NCBI RefSeq assembly: GCF_029714185.1
Contig: NZ_CP121671.1
Span: 1,302,001-1,366,000 of the forward strand
Origin: Halobacillus naozhouensis
GTDB taxonomy: Bacteria; Bacillota; Bacilli; Bacillales; Halobacillaceae
Direction: 5' to 3'
DNA: 64,000 bases
The position numbers and the translations under genes are program-made. Below, in pieces: positions 50,201 to 57,633 of this stretch (positions are counted from its first letter, which is position 1; every line of letters begins with the position of its first letter). The notes under the pieces were generated by a model. The model was not told where the DNA came from and did no database searches. It was given only the letters and a program-made list of their open reading frames with translations.

Positions 50201-50937
50201 AGTTGCCCCAGTTAAGACTCAATTATCAGTATCCACACAAAAAGGCAGCCATGTCCCGAGCCAAGCAATCCGTAACTGAGATTAAACGACAGCGGGAGGT
50301 GAAGGATGAGTATTCCAGTGACCAGCTACTTATTCCTCACCGAGCTCCGATTGCCAAGCGGCCGCGTTTTATGCAGGAAAGCGAACGACTGACAGCCGGG
50401 GAAACAGGGAGTGCTATGCATACTGTTATGCAACATATTCCTCTTTACAAGGACCATACAGCTAAAGAAGTATTAGAATTTGTCGAACATCTTGTTATGA
50501 AAGAGATATTGCGAAGAGAAGAAGCTGACGTCATTGATGCTGAGGCGATTACAGCCTTTTTCCAAACACCGATAGGCAAACTCGTGCAACAGGCAGAACA
50601 GGTCGAACGGGAAGTTCCATTTAGTTTGACGCTGCCCGCAGATGAGGTGTACAAAGATTGGAACGAACCAACGGAGGAGCGAGTGTTTATCCAGGGGGTC
50701 ATTGATGCGGTCATTCCGTATGAAGATGGCTGGCTCATCCTTGACTATAAAAGTGATTCATTCGATGCAAAAGATCCAAACGCTCCTGAACAGCTTAAGA
50801 AACGTTACGAAACTCAGCTTCAACTCTATCAAACAGCCTTAGAAAAAATCTGGCAGCAGCCAGTCAAGAAAAGCTGCCTCTATTTCTTTAACGGTCCCTT
50901 GCTAGTGGAGGTCGATGGCAGTGGCAAACACGTGTGA
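47218..50937 (+). CDS. addA: AddA, ATP-dependent helicase/nuclease subunit A
   Basis: A 1239-residue UvrD-like helicase with a C-terminal RecB-type nuclease. Motif I is AAAGSGKTAVL (residues about 23-33), motif II is LIDEYQDTN, motif III GDVKQSIYRFRHAEP, motif V TIHKSKGLEFPVV and motif VI YVALTRAKEKL. The nuclease has GVIDAVIP and LILDYKSDS (about 1167-1180). TTG start with GAGAGGAG 6 bases upstream, inside addB. The end overlaps the HNH gene by 23 bp. Confidence 0.97.
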   Translation: MVSWTKEQERAIYTEGTNILVAAAAGSGKTAVLVERIIQKLLHKAAPVDIDSLLVVTFTNAAAQEMRNRVGLALGQALEENPGSQHLKKQLSLLQNASISTLHSFCMEVVRKNAYMLDLDPGFRIADDIEADLIRQEVLEDLFEDWYGKEGEERDRFFDVVDRFSSDRSDLDVEKLVLDLYTFAMQNPWPEQWLDEMVEMYDVDRVENEEELVWLTHLKRDVTSQLHAIEDEAYQLLELTREPDGPSSYGETATQDLEMIQQAKGAHAVSWSELQKVMTTSKFSALSRKKMDCDEAKKERAKSIRNSYKKRWNDMKDEWFQRTLESYLKDMKELHPVMEQLAVVIKDFHERYRLLKKEKALVDFSDLEHYCLEILLDESSTKENPMPSPVAKSFHDQFSEVLIDEYQDTNLVQETLLRLLTDGQQAGHLFMVGDVKQSIYRFRHAEPSLFLTKYKTYGERPEDGERIDLARNFRSRRQVLDATNYIFRQLLDEEVGEMNYEPEAELIYSNSIYDELTSEDARAELMIIDREAKEDDSEDEEGYEDLEKAQIEARAYGEKIRQWLGHGEESPLLVIDKATSMKRPVQYRDIVILMRSMTWAPTIVDELKKQGIPVYAELSTGYFEAIEVKIMLNLLKVIDNPMQDIPLASVLKSPIVGLDEDELMQLRLENQKVSYYESIRSYHADPETRHKVQEFLNLLSSFRERARQGALADLIWDIFRETGYYDFVGGMPGGRQRQANLRALYDRAKSYESTSFRGLFRFLRFIERMEERGDDLGAAKALGEQEDVVRIMTIHKSKGLEFPVVILGAMDKQFNMMDLRHRYLLHKDYGFGSRYINPEKRLMFPTLAYHALKRIKLRELLAEEMRVLYVALTRAKEKLIMVGNVASFEKKQQKWQNFVDRQDWVLPPYDRLEAKSYLDWVGAALIRHHDTSLLREEHITVKTAEAIEQDISQWQVMLKHKKDFADVSELEKQRDEQLQEYISEWKPMPTEAENELPQLRLNYQYPHKKAAMSRAKQSVTEIKRQREVKDEYSSDQLLIPHRAPIAKRPRFMQESERLTAGETGSAMHTVMQHIPLYKDHTAKEVLEFVEHLVMKEILRREEADVIDAEAITAFFQTPIGKLVQQAEQVEREVPFSLTLPADEVYKDWNEPTEERVFIQGVIDAVIPYEDGWLILDYKSDSFDAKDPNAPEQLKKRYETQLQLYQTALEKIWQQPVKKSCLYFFNGPLLVEVDGSGKHV

Positions 50938-51208
50938 TCTATGTGGAAGAACACCGATCACCACGACCGAGCATCATTTGATTCCTAAACAATACGGCGG
51001 GGTTGACGGTCCGACAGCGATGCTTTGCAGTGCCTGTCACCGTCAAATTCACGCCCTTTTCACGAATGAAGAGCTGGCGGGCTTTTATTATACTCTTGAA
51101 CGGCTTGCGGATTATCCTGATATGGTGAACTATTTGCGCTGGGTTAGGAAGCAGGATCCAGAGAAGAGAATTACGACGCGCAAGGCGAATCGAAGGAAAA
51201 AGCGTTAG
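50915..51208 (+). CDS. hlpB: HlpB (YisB)-type HNH protein
   Basis: A 97-residue HNH-nuclease-like protein. CDLCGRTP and CSACHRQIH are the zinc-binding pairs, with the HNH core TEHHLIPKQYGG between them. In B. subtilis hlpB follows addBA-sbcDC and was named as an HNH-like protein in the recombination operon. Here it directly overlaps addA and sbcDC are absent. The ATG at 50915 is 3 bases after GGAGG; a GTG at 50921 has better spacing (9). Confidence 0.87.
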   Translation: MAVANTCDLCGRTPITTTEHHLIPKQYGGVDGPTAMLCSACHRQIHALFTNEELAGFYYTLERLADYPDMVNYLRWVRKQDPEKRITTRKANRRKKR

Positions 51209-51261
51209 GACTGTTTTTTCAGCGAAATAAAAAAACGAGGATCTAATGACGGGGGGAGAAT

Positions 51262-51579
51262 ATGGCAGTTATATTATTCCTTTTAGCTGGATTAGCTGAA
51301 ATTGGCGGCGGTTATCTTATTTGGCTATGGCTTAGAGAAGGAAAGCCTTTTTATTGGGGGTTACTAGGCGGCTTATCCCTAGCAATGTATGGAGTTATAG
51401 CTGCGTTCCAATCCTTCCCCTCATTTGGAAGAGTATATGCAGCTTATGGAGGAGTTTTTATCCTATTATCTATACTTTGGGGATGGGGAGTTGATAAAAA
51501 AACACCAGATACATACGATTGGATAGGTGCCGCCATATGTTTAGTGGGGGTGTCGGTGATCTTGTGGCCTCGTCATTAA
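51262..51579 (+). CDS. YnfA/UPF0060-family membrane protein
   Basis: A 105-residue protein with four helices, matching the YnfA (UPF0060) family: LLAGLAEIGGGYLIWLWLR, GLSLAMYGVIAAFQ, RVYAAYGGVFILLSILWGW and DWIGAAICLVGVSVILWPRH. This family is distantly related to small multidrug resistance exporters; substrate unknown. GGGGGGAG precedes the ATG. It starts 53 bp after hlpB. Confidence 0.92.
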   Translation: MAVILFLLAGLAEIGGGYLIWLWLREGKPFYWGLLGGLSLAMYGVIAAFQSFPSFGRVYAAYGGVFILLSILWGWGVDKKTPDTYDWIGAAICLVGVSVILWPRH

Positions 51580-51664
51580 TCCATATCCTAATGATTGAAT
51601 CATTATAGCAACTATATAAGTTAGGTGGCGGCTGAACTCCCTGCATAGAAAGGGGGTGAGGCTT

Positions 51665-51772
51665 ATGACGGCATACGAAGCATTCAATCTAATTGCTCAA
51701 TTTAGCTTAGTGCTAATGGCTGCATTGACGTTGATTGCTACAATTGTCGTTTATTTAAACAAAAAGAAATAG
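51665..51772 (+). CDS. putative holin-like (type I) toxin peptide
   Basis: A 35-residue peptide: a short polar head (MTAYEAFNL), one hydrophobic helix (FSLVLMAALTLIATIVVYL) and a KKK tail. This is the layout of the 'putative holin-like toxin' (Hol_Tox) peptides of Firmicutes, which are type I toxins repressed by antisense RNA. GGGGGTGAGG precedes the ATG. The 3' untranslated region holds several hairpins and a terminator, where an antisense RNA usually overlaps. The antisense promoter was not clearly identified. Confidence 0.65.
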   Translation: MTAYEAFNLIAQFSLVLMAALTLIATIVVYLNKKK

Positions 51773-51858
51773 CCACCTGCTCCACAAAGTGAGGTGACTA
51801 TTTCTTATAGAGTAAACTTACTTTGTCAGCCGCTGCTCGAGCGGCATGTAGTTGCTTC

Positions 51859-51890
51859 GACCGGGTGTTGACGCACTCGGTCTCTTTTTA
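51859..51890 (+). terminator. terminator of the small toxin transcript
   Basis: GACCGGGTG / CACTCGGTC with a 5-nt loop, then TCTTTTTA. A further hairpin GCCGCT/AGCGGC lies at about 51829-51845. Confidence 0.75.
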
Positions 51891-52052
51891 TTATAGGCTT
51901 CATCTACTTGAATTATAACCGATAGCAGCTGTGTTTTCAATATTACTAAGCCTTTAAGATTTTTCTTTTAGTAGTTATTAACCCGGGTGAAAAAGGTTTG
52001 ACAGTGTAGTAAGCATAGGCTAATAGTTGAAACCTCCTGCTATTAGGAAGCT

Positions 52053-52484
52053 TCATAAACCCTCAATCAGCATCCCATCTAGTTCTCGTACTCTGTCATA
52101 GGAGTTTACTAGTTGTTCAGGTACCATGGTTCTGCCATATTCCCAGGCATTCGTTTCTATTTCAGATTTCAATGCTGCTATTTCTTCATCCTCCCCATAC
52201 ATGAGAGTCTTTAAATCATGTTTGTGTTTTTTAAAAGTTAGATAATACCCAATCTCGTGATAGAGGATAATCTTAACAAAGTTTTCATCGGTCTCTTTCC
52301 ATTTAATTTTACTAATATAGCCATTGATTTGCAGATAATGAAATTTTATCGTATTCGTCGATACGTTATAATTCATAGGTGTAGACAGATCATTATTAAA
52401 TTCATAATTTATATCTAAATTGTGCTCTTGTAAGGTATTTTTAATAATCTTCTCGATATCCCATATGTATAGCATCTTATTCAT
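52053..52484 (-). CDS. ImmA/IrrE-like protein with HEIGY motif, unrecognised
   Basis: A 143-residue soluble protein. The middle reads IILYHEIGYYLTFKKHKHD (about residues 74-92), resembling the zinc motif HExxH but with Tyr at the second His; a His five residues further might substitute. The preceding strands (INYEFNNDLSTPMNYNVSTNTIKFHY) fit a zincin-like fold. The last part is acidic and helical. AAAGGATAG precedes ATG 52484. A degenerate ImmA/IrrE-type metallopeptidase is possible; no partner regulator is adjacent. Confidence 0.5.
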   Translation of the reverse strand: MNKMLYIWDIEKIIKNTLQEHNLDINYEFNNDLSTPMNYNVSTNTIKFHYLQINGYISKIKWKETDENFVKIILYHEIGYYLTFKKHKHDLKTLMYGEDEEIAALKSEIETNAWEYGRTMVPEQLVNSYDRVRELDGMLIEGL

Positions 52485-52684
52485 CACTATCCTTTCAAAT
52501 CAATTATTTCCCACCTAATAATAGTTTTGCTTCGTCCATATAATTGAATATTTCATCAATTAGAATTATTACAGAACCCACTAAGAAATTCAAAGTTTTT
52601 TGAAAAACAACAGTTCAATAGAACAGTGAAGATATAAATAAGACCTCTTATGACGAGTAAATATCAGACTATTTAAAAAATGAA

Positions 52685-52797
52685 TTGAAAGGGCTTTCAA
52701 CTAATGGTAACGTAGTTAGTGATGTAAGTTTAAGTAAGGAAAGGAGGGATTTGAGAGAATAGGAACTTTTTTTATGCCTTTTGTGCAAACGATTGCT
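52685..52797 (+). promoter_or_regulatory. two operator-like palindromes upstream of the pullulanase gene
   Basis: TTGAAAG-GG-CTTTCAA (52685-52700) is a perfect inverted repeat. TGCAAACGATTGCT (52784-52797) matches the cre core TGNAANCGNWNNCW and sits 47 bp before the start. Both suit LacI-type repressors (CcpA or a maltose regulator). The other parts of the 52485-52843 gap hold no gene; TTCAAAGTTTTTTGAA near 52590 is another AT-rich dyad. Confidence 0.5.
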
Positions 52798-52843
52798 CAA
52801 AATTCAAACTTAGATTCTTTATGAATTAATAGGGAGGGTGTTA

Positions 52844-55639
52844 ATGAGAAAAGTGATGAAAAAAAGTGTTCTTATATTGCTGGCATTTGTTATGGTTTAT
52901 TCATCATCAGGCAGCATTGCTGCTAGTAAATTTAGTAAAGAAACTGCCTCTACATCAATTACTGAACCGATTCCAGAGGATCATATCAGAGTTTATTACC
53001 AAAGGACAGATAGTGATTATAGTGGTTGGGGGTTGCATCTTTGGAATCAGGATGACAGCAACCCTGCAATTGATTTTGTTGTGGACTGGTCAGCGCCTAT
53101 TATGTTCGATCAGAAGTCTGATTGGGGAGTCTATAAAGATATCAAAGTAAGTAATATTAAAAATGGTTTAAACTTTATTGTTCATAAGGGTGATACAAAA
53201 GATATCACAAAAGATCGCTCTTTTCCGACATCGGGGCAGCAAGAATTTTGGCTTGTTGAAGGGCAGGAAAAAGTTTATTTAGAAAAACCTGATATGGTTA
53301 CTAAATTGACATATGCAGAAATAACCAGCAAAAATCAAATTACTGGTCATTTAAATTGGAGTGGTGAAGAGATATCACGTGATCATCTAAAGATTATTGA
53401 TCAAAATGGCAATGAGATTGAAATAAAAAGCATCCATGTAAAAAATTTGCAAATCACCCTGACTACTTCTAAAAATCTTGATCTATTGAAGGGATACACT
53501 ATTACTTATAATGGAACTGAAACACACGCGAGACTCTCTTGGAAACTAATGGATAAGGTGTTTGCCTACGAAGGTGATGATCTTGGGGCTACCCTGCATG
53601 ATAATGGAGAGGCAACCTTAAAGTTCTGGTCACCTCCCGCTACAAATGTTTCCGTTATTCTCTATGATAAAGACAATCAGTATAAAGTGATTAAAGAAGA
53701 TATCCCGATGTCTAAGAGTGAAAACGGTGTATGGCAAGTCCAACTAGATCAATCGAATACTGGGATTAGTGACTTGAGTGGTTATTACTATCAATACAAA
53801 ATCGACGTCTATGGGCGAACGAATATAGGACTTGACCCTTATGCAAAATCTATGGCTGCATGGAGCAACGAAGATGGAGATAGCGTGGGTAAAGCTGCTA
53901 TTATTGATCCCTCGTCGATTGGACCACAATTGGATTACGCAGATATAGATGGGTTTGAAAAGCGAGAAGATGCTATTATTTGGGAGGCTCATGTCAGGGA
54001 CTTCACCTCTGATCCGAGCATTGATTCAGAGCTAAATTCACAATTTGGAACATTTAATGCGTTTGTTGAGAAACTGGATTATATTAAAGAATTAGGCGTA
54101 ACACATATTCAACTGCTTCCAGTGATGAAGTACTATTTTGGAAATGAGTTTAACAGTGATGAAAGAGAAATGGAGTATTCTTCGCGAGGCAATAATTACA
54201 ATTGGGGATATGATCCACACAGCTATTTTTCTCCGACGGGAATGTACTCTGAACAACCAAAAGATCCAAAAGCACGGATAGCCGAACTAAAGAATCTCAT
54301 TAATGAAATTCATAAAAGAGATATGGGAGTCATCCTTGATGTAGTATACAACCACACTGCGAAAGTAAGTATTTTGGAAGATCTCGTTCCTAATTATTAC
54401 CACTTCATGGATGAAGAGGGCAATCCTAAAGTCGGCTATGGGGGTGGAAAAGTAGGAACTACGCATGCCATGTCCAGAAAATTAATGGTTGATTCGATTA
54501 AATATTTGGTCGATGAATTTAAGGTGGATGGATTCAGATTTGATTTGATGGGAGATTTGGATGCTAAAAGTGTACAAATAGCCTATAACGAGGCTGAAAA
54601 ATTAAATCCGAATATCCTTATGATCGGAGAAGGATGGAGAACTTTTGTTGGGGACGGCGGCCCTGAGGATGAGGTTACGCCTGCCGACCAGGATTGGATG
54701 AATGACACGAATAGCGTAGGCGCATTCTCAGATGATATTAGAAATGAATTAAAATCAGGATTTGGGATTGAAGGTGAGCCAAGATTCCTGACAGATGGAC
54801 CACGTGATATACAAACCATATTCAATAACATTAAGGCCCAACCAGGAAACTTCAAGGCAGATGACCCGGGTGATGTGGTTCAGTATATAGCAGCTCATGA
54901 TGATTTGACCCTTCATGATATGATTGCCTATTCGATCAAAAAAGACCCAGCAACTCATGAAAAAGAAATCCAAAAACGCATCAGATTAGGAAATTCCATG
55001 ATCTTAACTAGCCAAGGAATCGCGTTTCTTCATGCCGGACAAGAATATGGACGAACCAAACAATGGAAAGGAGATGACAAGCCTGAACATGCAGCAACAT
55101 ATATGGTAGACAAAAGTGGTGAGCCTTTTGAGCATCCCTACTTTATTAATGATTCTTATGATTCTTCTGATCGTATCAATATGTTTGATTGGAGCAAAGT
55201 GACAGAGAAAGGTGTTCACAGGAAGACCATGGAATATACGAAAGGTTTGATAGAGTTGCGCCGCTCCACGAATGCTTTTAGATTAGCGACGATGGACAAA
55301 GTTAACTCCAATGTGTCGATGATCGATGTGCCGGAGATTAATAAACGAGACCTGGTAATCGCTTATAAAGCTGAATCTACTGATGACACGGGGAATTACT
55401 TTGTATTCGTTAACGCCGATAATCAAGAGCGTAAACTTACATTACATGACTACAATTTAGCAGCAGGTAAAGTTATAGTAGATGACGATGAGGCAGGAAA
55501 GGAAAAAGTAAGCGATCGTTCAGGTTTCAAATTGAATGCCAATGAGATTACATTGGAGCCTTTAACAACGGTTGTAGTGAAGTGTGATTCTCCTGGTAAT
55601 GGGCATGATCCCTGTGAAAAACCAAAAAGAGGAAGGTAA
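52844..55639 (+). CDS. pulA: secreted type I pullulanase
   Basis: A 931-residue extracellular alpha-1,6-glucan debranching enzyme. A signal peptide (about 1-28) precedes a CBM41 (IRVYYQRTDSDYSGWGLHLW, about 48-150), a linker domain, a CBM48 (ATLKFWSPPATNVSVILYD, about 250-345) and the GH13_14 catalytic domain. The type I signature YNWGYDP is at about 451. Catalytic residues lie in VDGFRFDLMG (nucleophile Asp about 565), MIGEGW (Glu about 596) and AAHDDLTL (Asp about 686). The ATG at 52844 follows AGGGAGGG; a GTG at 52838 overlaps that signal. No signs of a sorting motif. Confidence 0.94.
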   Translation: MRKVMKKSVLILLAFVMVYSSSGSIAASKFSKETASTSITEPIPEDHIRVYYQRTDSDYSGWGLHLWNQDDSNPAIDFVVDWSAPIMFDQKSDWGVYKDIKVSNIKNGLNFIVHKGDTKDITKDRSFPTSGQQEFWLVEGQEKVYLEKPDMVTKLTYAEITSKNQITGHLNWSGEEISRDHLKIIDQNGNEIEIKSIHVKNLQITLTTSKNLDLLKGYTITYNGTETHARLSWKLMDKVFAYEGDDLGATLHDNGEATLKFWSPPATNVSVILYDKDNQYKVIKEDIPMSKSENGVWQVQLDQSNTGISDLSGYYYQYKIDVYGRTNIGLDPYAKSMAAWSNEDGDSVGKAAIIDPSSIGPQLDYADIDGFEKREDAIIWEAHVRDFTSDPSIDSELNSQFGTFNAFVEKLDYIKELGVTHIQLLPVMKYYFGNEFNSDEREMEYSSRGNNYNWGYDPHSYFSPTGMYSEQPKDPKARIAELKNLINEIHKRDMGVILDVVYNHTAKVSILEDLVPNYYHFMDEEGNPKVGYGGGKVGTTHAMSRKLMVDSIKYLVDEFKVDGFRFDLMGDLDAKSVQIAYNEAEKLNPNILMIGEGWRTFVGDGGPEDEVTPADQDWMNDTNSVGAFSDDIRNELKSGFGIEGEPRFLTDGPRDIQTIFNNIKAQPGNFKADDPGDVVQYIAAHDDLTLHDMIAYSIKKDPATHEKEIQKRIRLGNSMILTSQGIAFLHAGQEYGRTKQWKGDDKPEHAATYMVDKSGEPFEHPYFINDSYDSSDRINMFDWSKVTEKGVHRKTMEYTKGLIELRRSTNAFRLATMDKVNSNVSMIDVPEINKRDLVIAYKAESTDDTGNYFVFVNADNQERKLTLHDYNLAAGKVIVDDDEAGKEKVSDRSGFKLNANEITLEPLTTVVVKCDSPGNGHDPCEKPKRGR

Positions 55640-55681
55640 GAGTCATAACAGAATGGGCGATTTTGTGAAATCAGAAACAGA

Positions 55682-55806
55682 TATTTTAGAATCTGACTAG
55701 TTATTTTAGAATACTAACTGTCTATTTTAGAATCACCAGTCGTTAATTTAGAAACACTTCGGGTTATTTCAGCATCCTCGAATGTTACTTTAGAATAAGT
55801 GGAATC
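55682..55806. repeat. 21-bp-period tandem array 3 (TATTTTAGAAT core)
   Basis: Six units begin at 55682, 55702, 55723, 55744, 55765 and 55786 (spacings 20, 21, 21, 21, 21). The first 11 bases are conserved (TATTTTAGAAT, with 1-3 changes in the last copies), the other 10 vary. Located between pulA and its terminator. The core AGAAT and the period are the same as in array 2. Confidence 0.75.
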
Positions 55807-55862
55807 ACTCACTAAAAGCTGGTTAAATGATTTGCAGAAGGTATAAAAGATAGAAAGTAACT

Positions 55863-55922
55863 GTACCATCCACTCATCACTTCTTCTTTATGTAATGAGT
55901 GGACGGTACCATTCGTTTTTTT
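55863..55922 (+). terminator. terminator downstream of pulA
   Basis: GTACCATCCACTCAT (55863-55877) / ATGAGTGGACGGTAC (55895-55909), one mismatch in 15, then a run of seven T. Confidence 0.85.
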
Positions 55923-55948
55923 ATACCCTGCTTAGGCATTTTTATATT

Positions 55949-56359
55949 TTATAAAGTCTTCGGTTCTCTTTGCTCGGTGTCCACGAAGGACTTCCCTTCT
56001 CGTTTTAACCATCTTGGAATCAGCCACATGGAAAACAAAGCAACGACAATATGAACAGGATGAGCAACGATTCCAAAGTTCTCTGCCGGAGGATTAGCGA
56101 TATCGAAAACAGTCAGCAAAAGAGTAACTCCAGCTGTAAGCAGTACATAATATAGTTTCGGCCTGGACGTTTTTTGAAAAAACTTAGTAAAGATAACTCC
56201 ACCTATAATGTTTGAAATAAGAGAGGCCAGCAGAATAGAAACCACATTTAATTGGGAAAACCAAAGACCTGTGAGGGCGCTGACCAAATAAGCTGTCGCC
56301 GCAGCCGCAATCCCTGAAAGTAAACCAACATACAACCCAATGAGCACACTCTTATTCAT
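55949..56359 (-). CDS. four-span membrane protein, unrecognised (DUF6069-like)
   Basis: A 136-residue protein with four helices (LIGLYVGLLSGIAAAATAYLV; VVSILLASLISNIIGGVIF; YYVLLTAGVTLLLTVFDIA; VHIVVALFSMWLIPRWL). The topology resembles DUF6069 proteins, a guess from pattern only. A charged tail ends it. No operon partner is obvious, though the LytTR module starts 100 bp upstream on the same strand. Confidence 0.55.
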   Translation of the reverse strand: MNKSVLIGLYVGLLSGIAAAATAYLVSALTGLWFSQLNVVSILLASLISNIIGGVIFTKFFQKTSRPKLYYVLLTAGVTLLLTVFDIANPPAENFGIVAHPVHIVVALFSMWLIPRWLKREGKSFVDTEQREPKTL

Positions 56360-56460
56360 GTTAATAATTCTCCTCTACTTTTATTAAACTCCTCTGGCGT
56401 GATAGGAAAGGAAGCCCTGATGACGCCAGAAATAAAAGACAATTACCTTAATAAATCCCT

Positions 56461-56874
56461 CTATTTAATATGCTTCAGATCATCATTAAGTTTTCTACAT
56501 TCATATTTAAAATATAGATAGAACCCGAGCCAGGCAATACTATAAGTGATGACAGCTATAATAAGATAGATGAGGATGTTCGTGATATCGACTGCAATCC
56601 AGCCTATCCCTAACGCAAAAATTAAGTAGAGAATAGTAACGGTGATAAAATGGAGTGCTGTTTGTTGAGAAAGACGTAGTGATCTTATTTCAAAATATAG
56701 TGGAGTGACGGTGAATAGCCAGCCGCAAAAAATAAATCCAAGCGAGTTTTTTAGAAAAAGATCTCCGTCGATAAGGCTCTGTTCACCAAAGTAGATATGG
56801 GCGATTGTTGTAAGTGTTGCAATAAATCCACCGAAGAAGATGCCCAAAATACTTCTGAATAAAAATCTTCTCAT
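56461..56874 (-). CDS. DUF3021 membrane protein
   Basis: A 137-residue four-helix protein of the DUF3021 family (FRSILGIFFGGFIATLTTIAHI; GFIFCGWLFTVTPLYFEIR; HFITVTILYLIFALGIGWIA; ILIYLIIAVITYSIAWLGFYLYF). DUF3021 genes are regularly coupled to LytTR regulators; here the ATG overlaps the regulator stop by 4 bp. It probably inhibits or senses for the LytTR protein, which is inference from the family pairing. Confidence 0.85.
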   Translation of the reverse strand: MRRFLFRSILGIFFGGFIATLTTIAHIYFGEQSLIDGDLFLKNSLGFIFCGWLFTVTPLYFEIRSLRLSQQTALHFITVTILYLIFALGIGWIAVDITNILIYLIIAVITYSIAWLGFYLYFKYECRKLNDDLKHIK

Positions 56875-57329
56875 TTATTCTCCCTCCTATTCATCTTTAA
56901 AAATTCCTTAATCTTAGTTACATAATGTCTTGAAGCGTACTCTTTTACTCCTGATTTGAAATACACACAGAGTGTGCCGTTAAATGAGGACTCAAAGTGG
57001 CTCACTTCATATAAGTTGGCGATGACAGACTTTGAAAGTCGAATAAACTGTTTAGACGGAAGTAGCTGTTCCAGCTCATACAATTTTTCTTTTACTTTGA
57101 AGCCTCCATCAGAAGAGGTGGCAAACACTGTATCTCCTTCAGAATGGAAATAATGGACTTCACGAGGCATTAAAATGTGCTGCTTTTCTCCCTTTCTGCC
57201 CACAATAAATTCGGTTTCCCTCTCATTAAGGAAGTCGAGAATTTCTTTGACGGAAGCGTCCATTTCTTTACAATGAATCGTAACTTTCGTTTCTTCATGG
57301 GCAGGATCTATGTCTAACGAGATCTTCAT
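56871..57329 (-). CDS. LytTR-domain DNA-binding regulator
   Basis: A 152-residue regulator. An N-terminal part of about 55 residues (MKISLDIDPAHEETKVTIHC, SVKEILDFLNERETEFIVGR) leads into a LytTR domain: REVHYFHSEGDTVFATSSDG, KLYELEQLLPSKQFIRLSKS, VIANLYEVSHFESSFNGTLC and YASRHYVTKIKEFL. No receiver domain is present. It is the first gene of a two-gene unit with DUF3021. The ATG at 57329 has GGAGGG upstream; the longer frame to 57386 contains that signal. Confidence 0.9.
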   Translation of the reverse strand: MKISLDIDPAHEETKVTIHCKEMDASVKEILDFLNERETEFIVGRKGEKQHILMPREVHYFHSEGDTVFATSSDGGFKVKEKLYELEQLLPSKQFIRLSKSVIANLYEVSHFESSFNGTLCVYFKSGVKEYASRHYVTKIKEFLKMNRRENK

Positions 57330-57401
57330 GGCGTTAATCCCTCCTTCGATATGAAGCTTTCTAAAAATAGTATAGATGCGGCGCATTCAAATGTCACCAT
57401 A

Positions 57402-57491
57402 ATGGGGGTGAAACGTAGATCTGATGATGTGAAATGCGAATTTAACTGTCCATCTTGCGGGGGAATTTTGGTTTATGGAAGGAATTTATGA
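57402..57491 (+). pseudogene. short zinc-ribbon remnant (DUF2089-like N-terminus)
   Basis: A frame MGVKRRSDDVKCEFNCPSCG, continuing GILVYGRNL and stop. CPSCGG-x-LV is how DUF2089-type regulators begin, but the rest is missing and there is no ribosome-binding site. Most likely debris in the 304-bp gap between the LytTR and lipoprotein genes. The remainder of that gap shows no clear hairpin. Confidence 0.25.
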
Positions 57492-57633
57492 GTTGGGTGA
57501 ATGGTTCTTGCCCTCTGAAAACAGTATTTGTTTTACTAAATCATCAGATATGGGAAACTAATTAATATGTAATACGTATAACTTAAAGAAGGGATTATTA
57601 CTAGAAAACACAAGTTTTAGAGGAGGGGATTTT

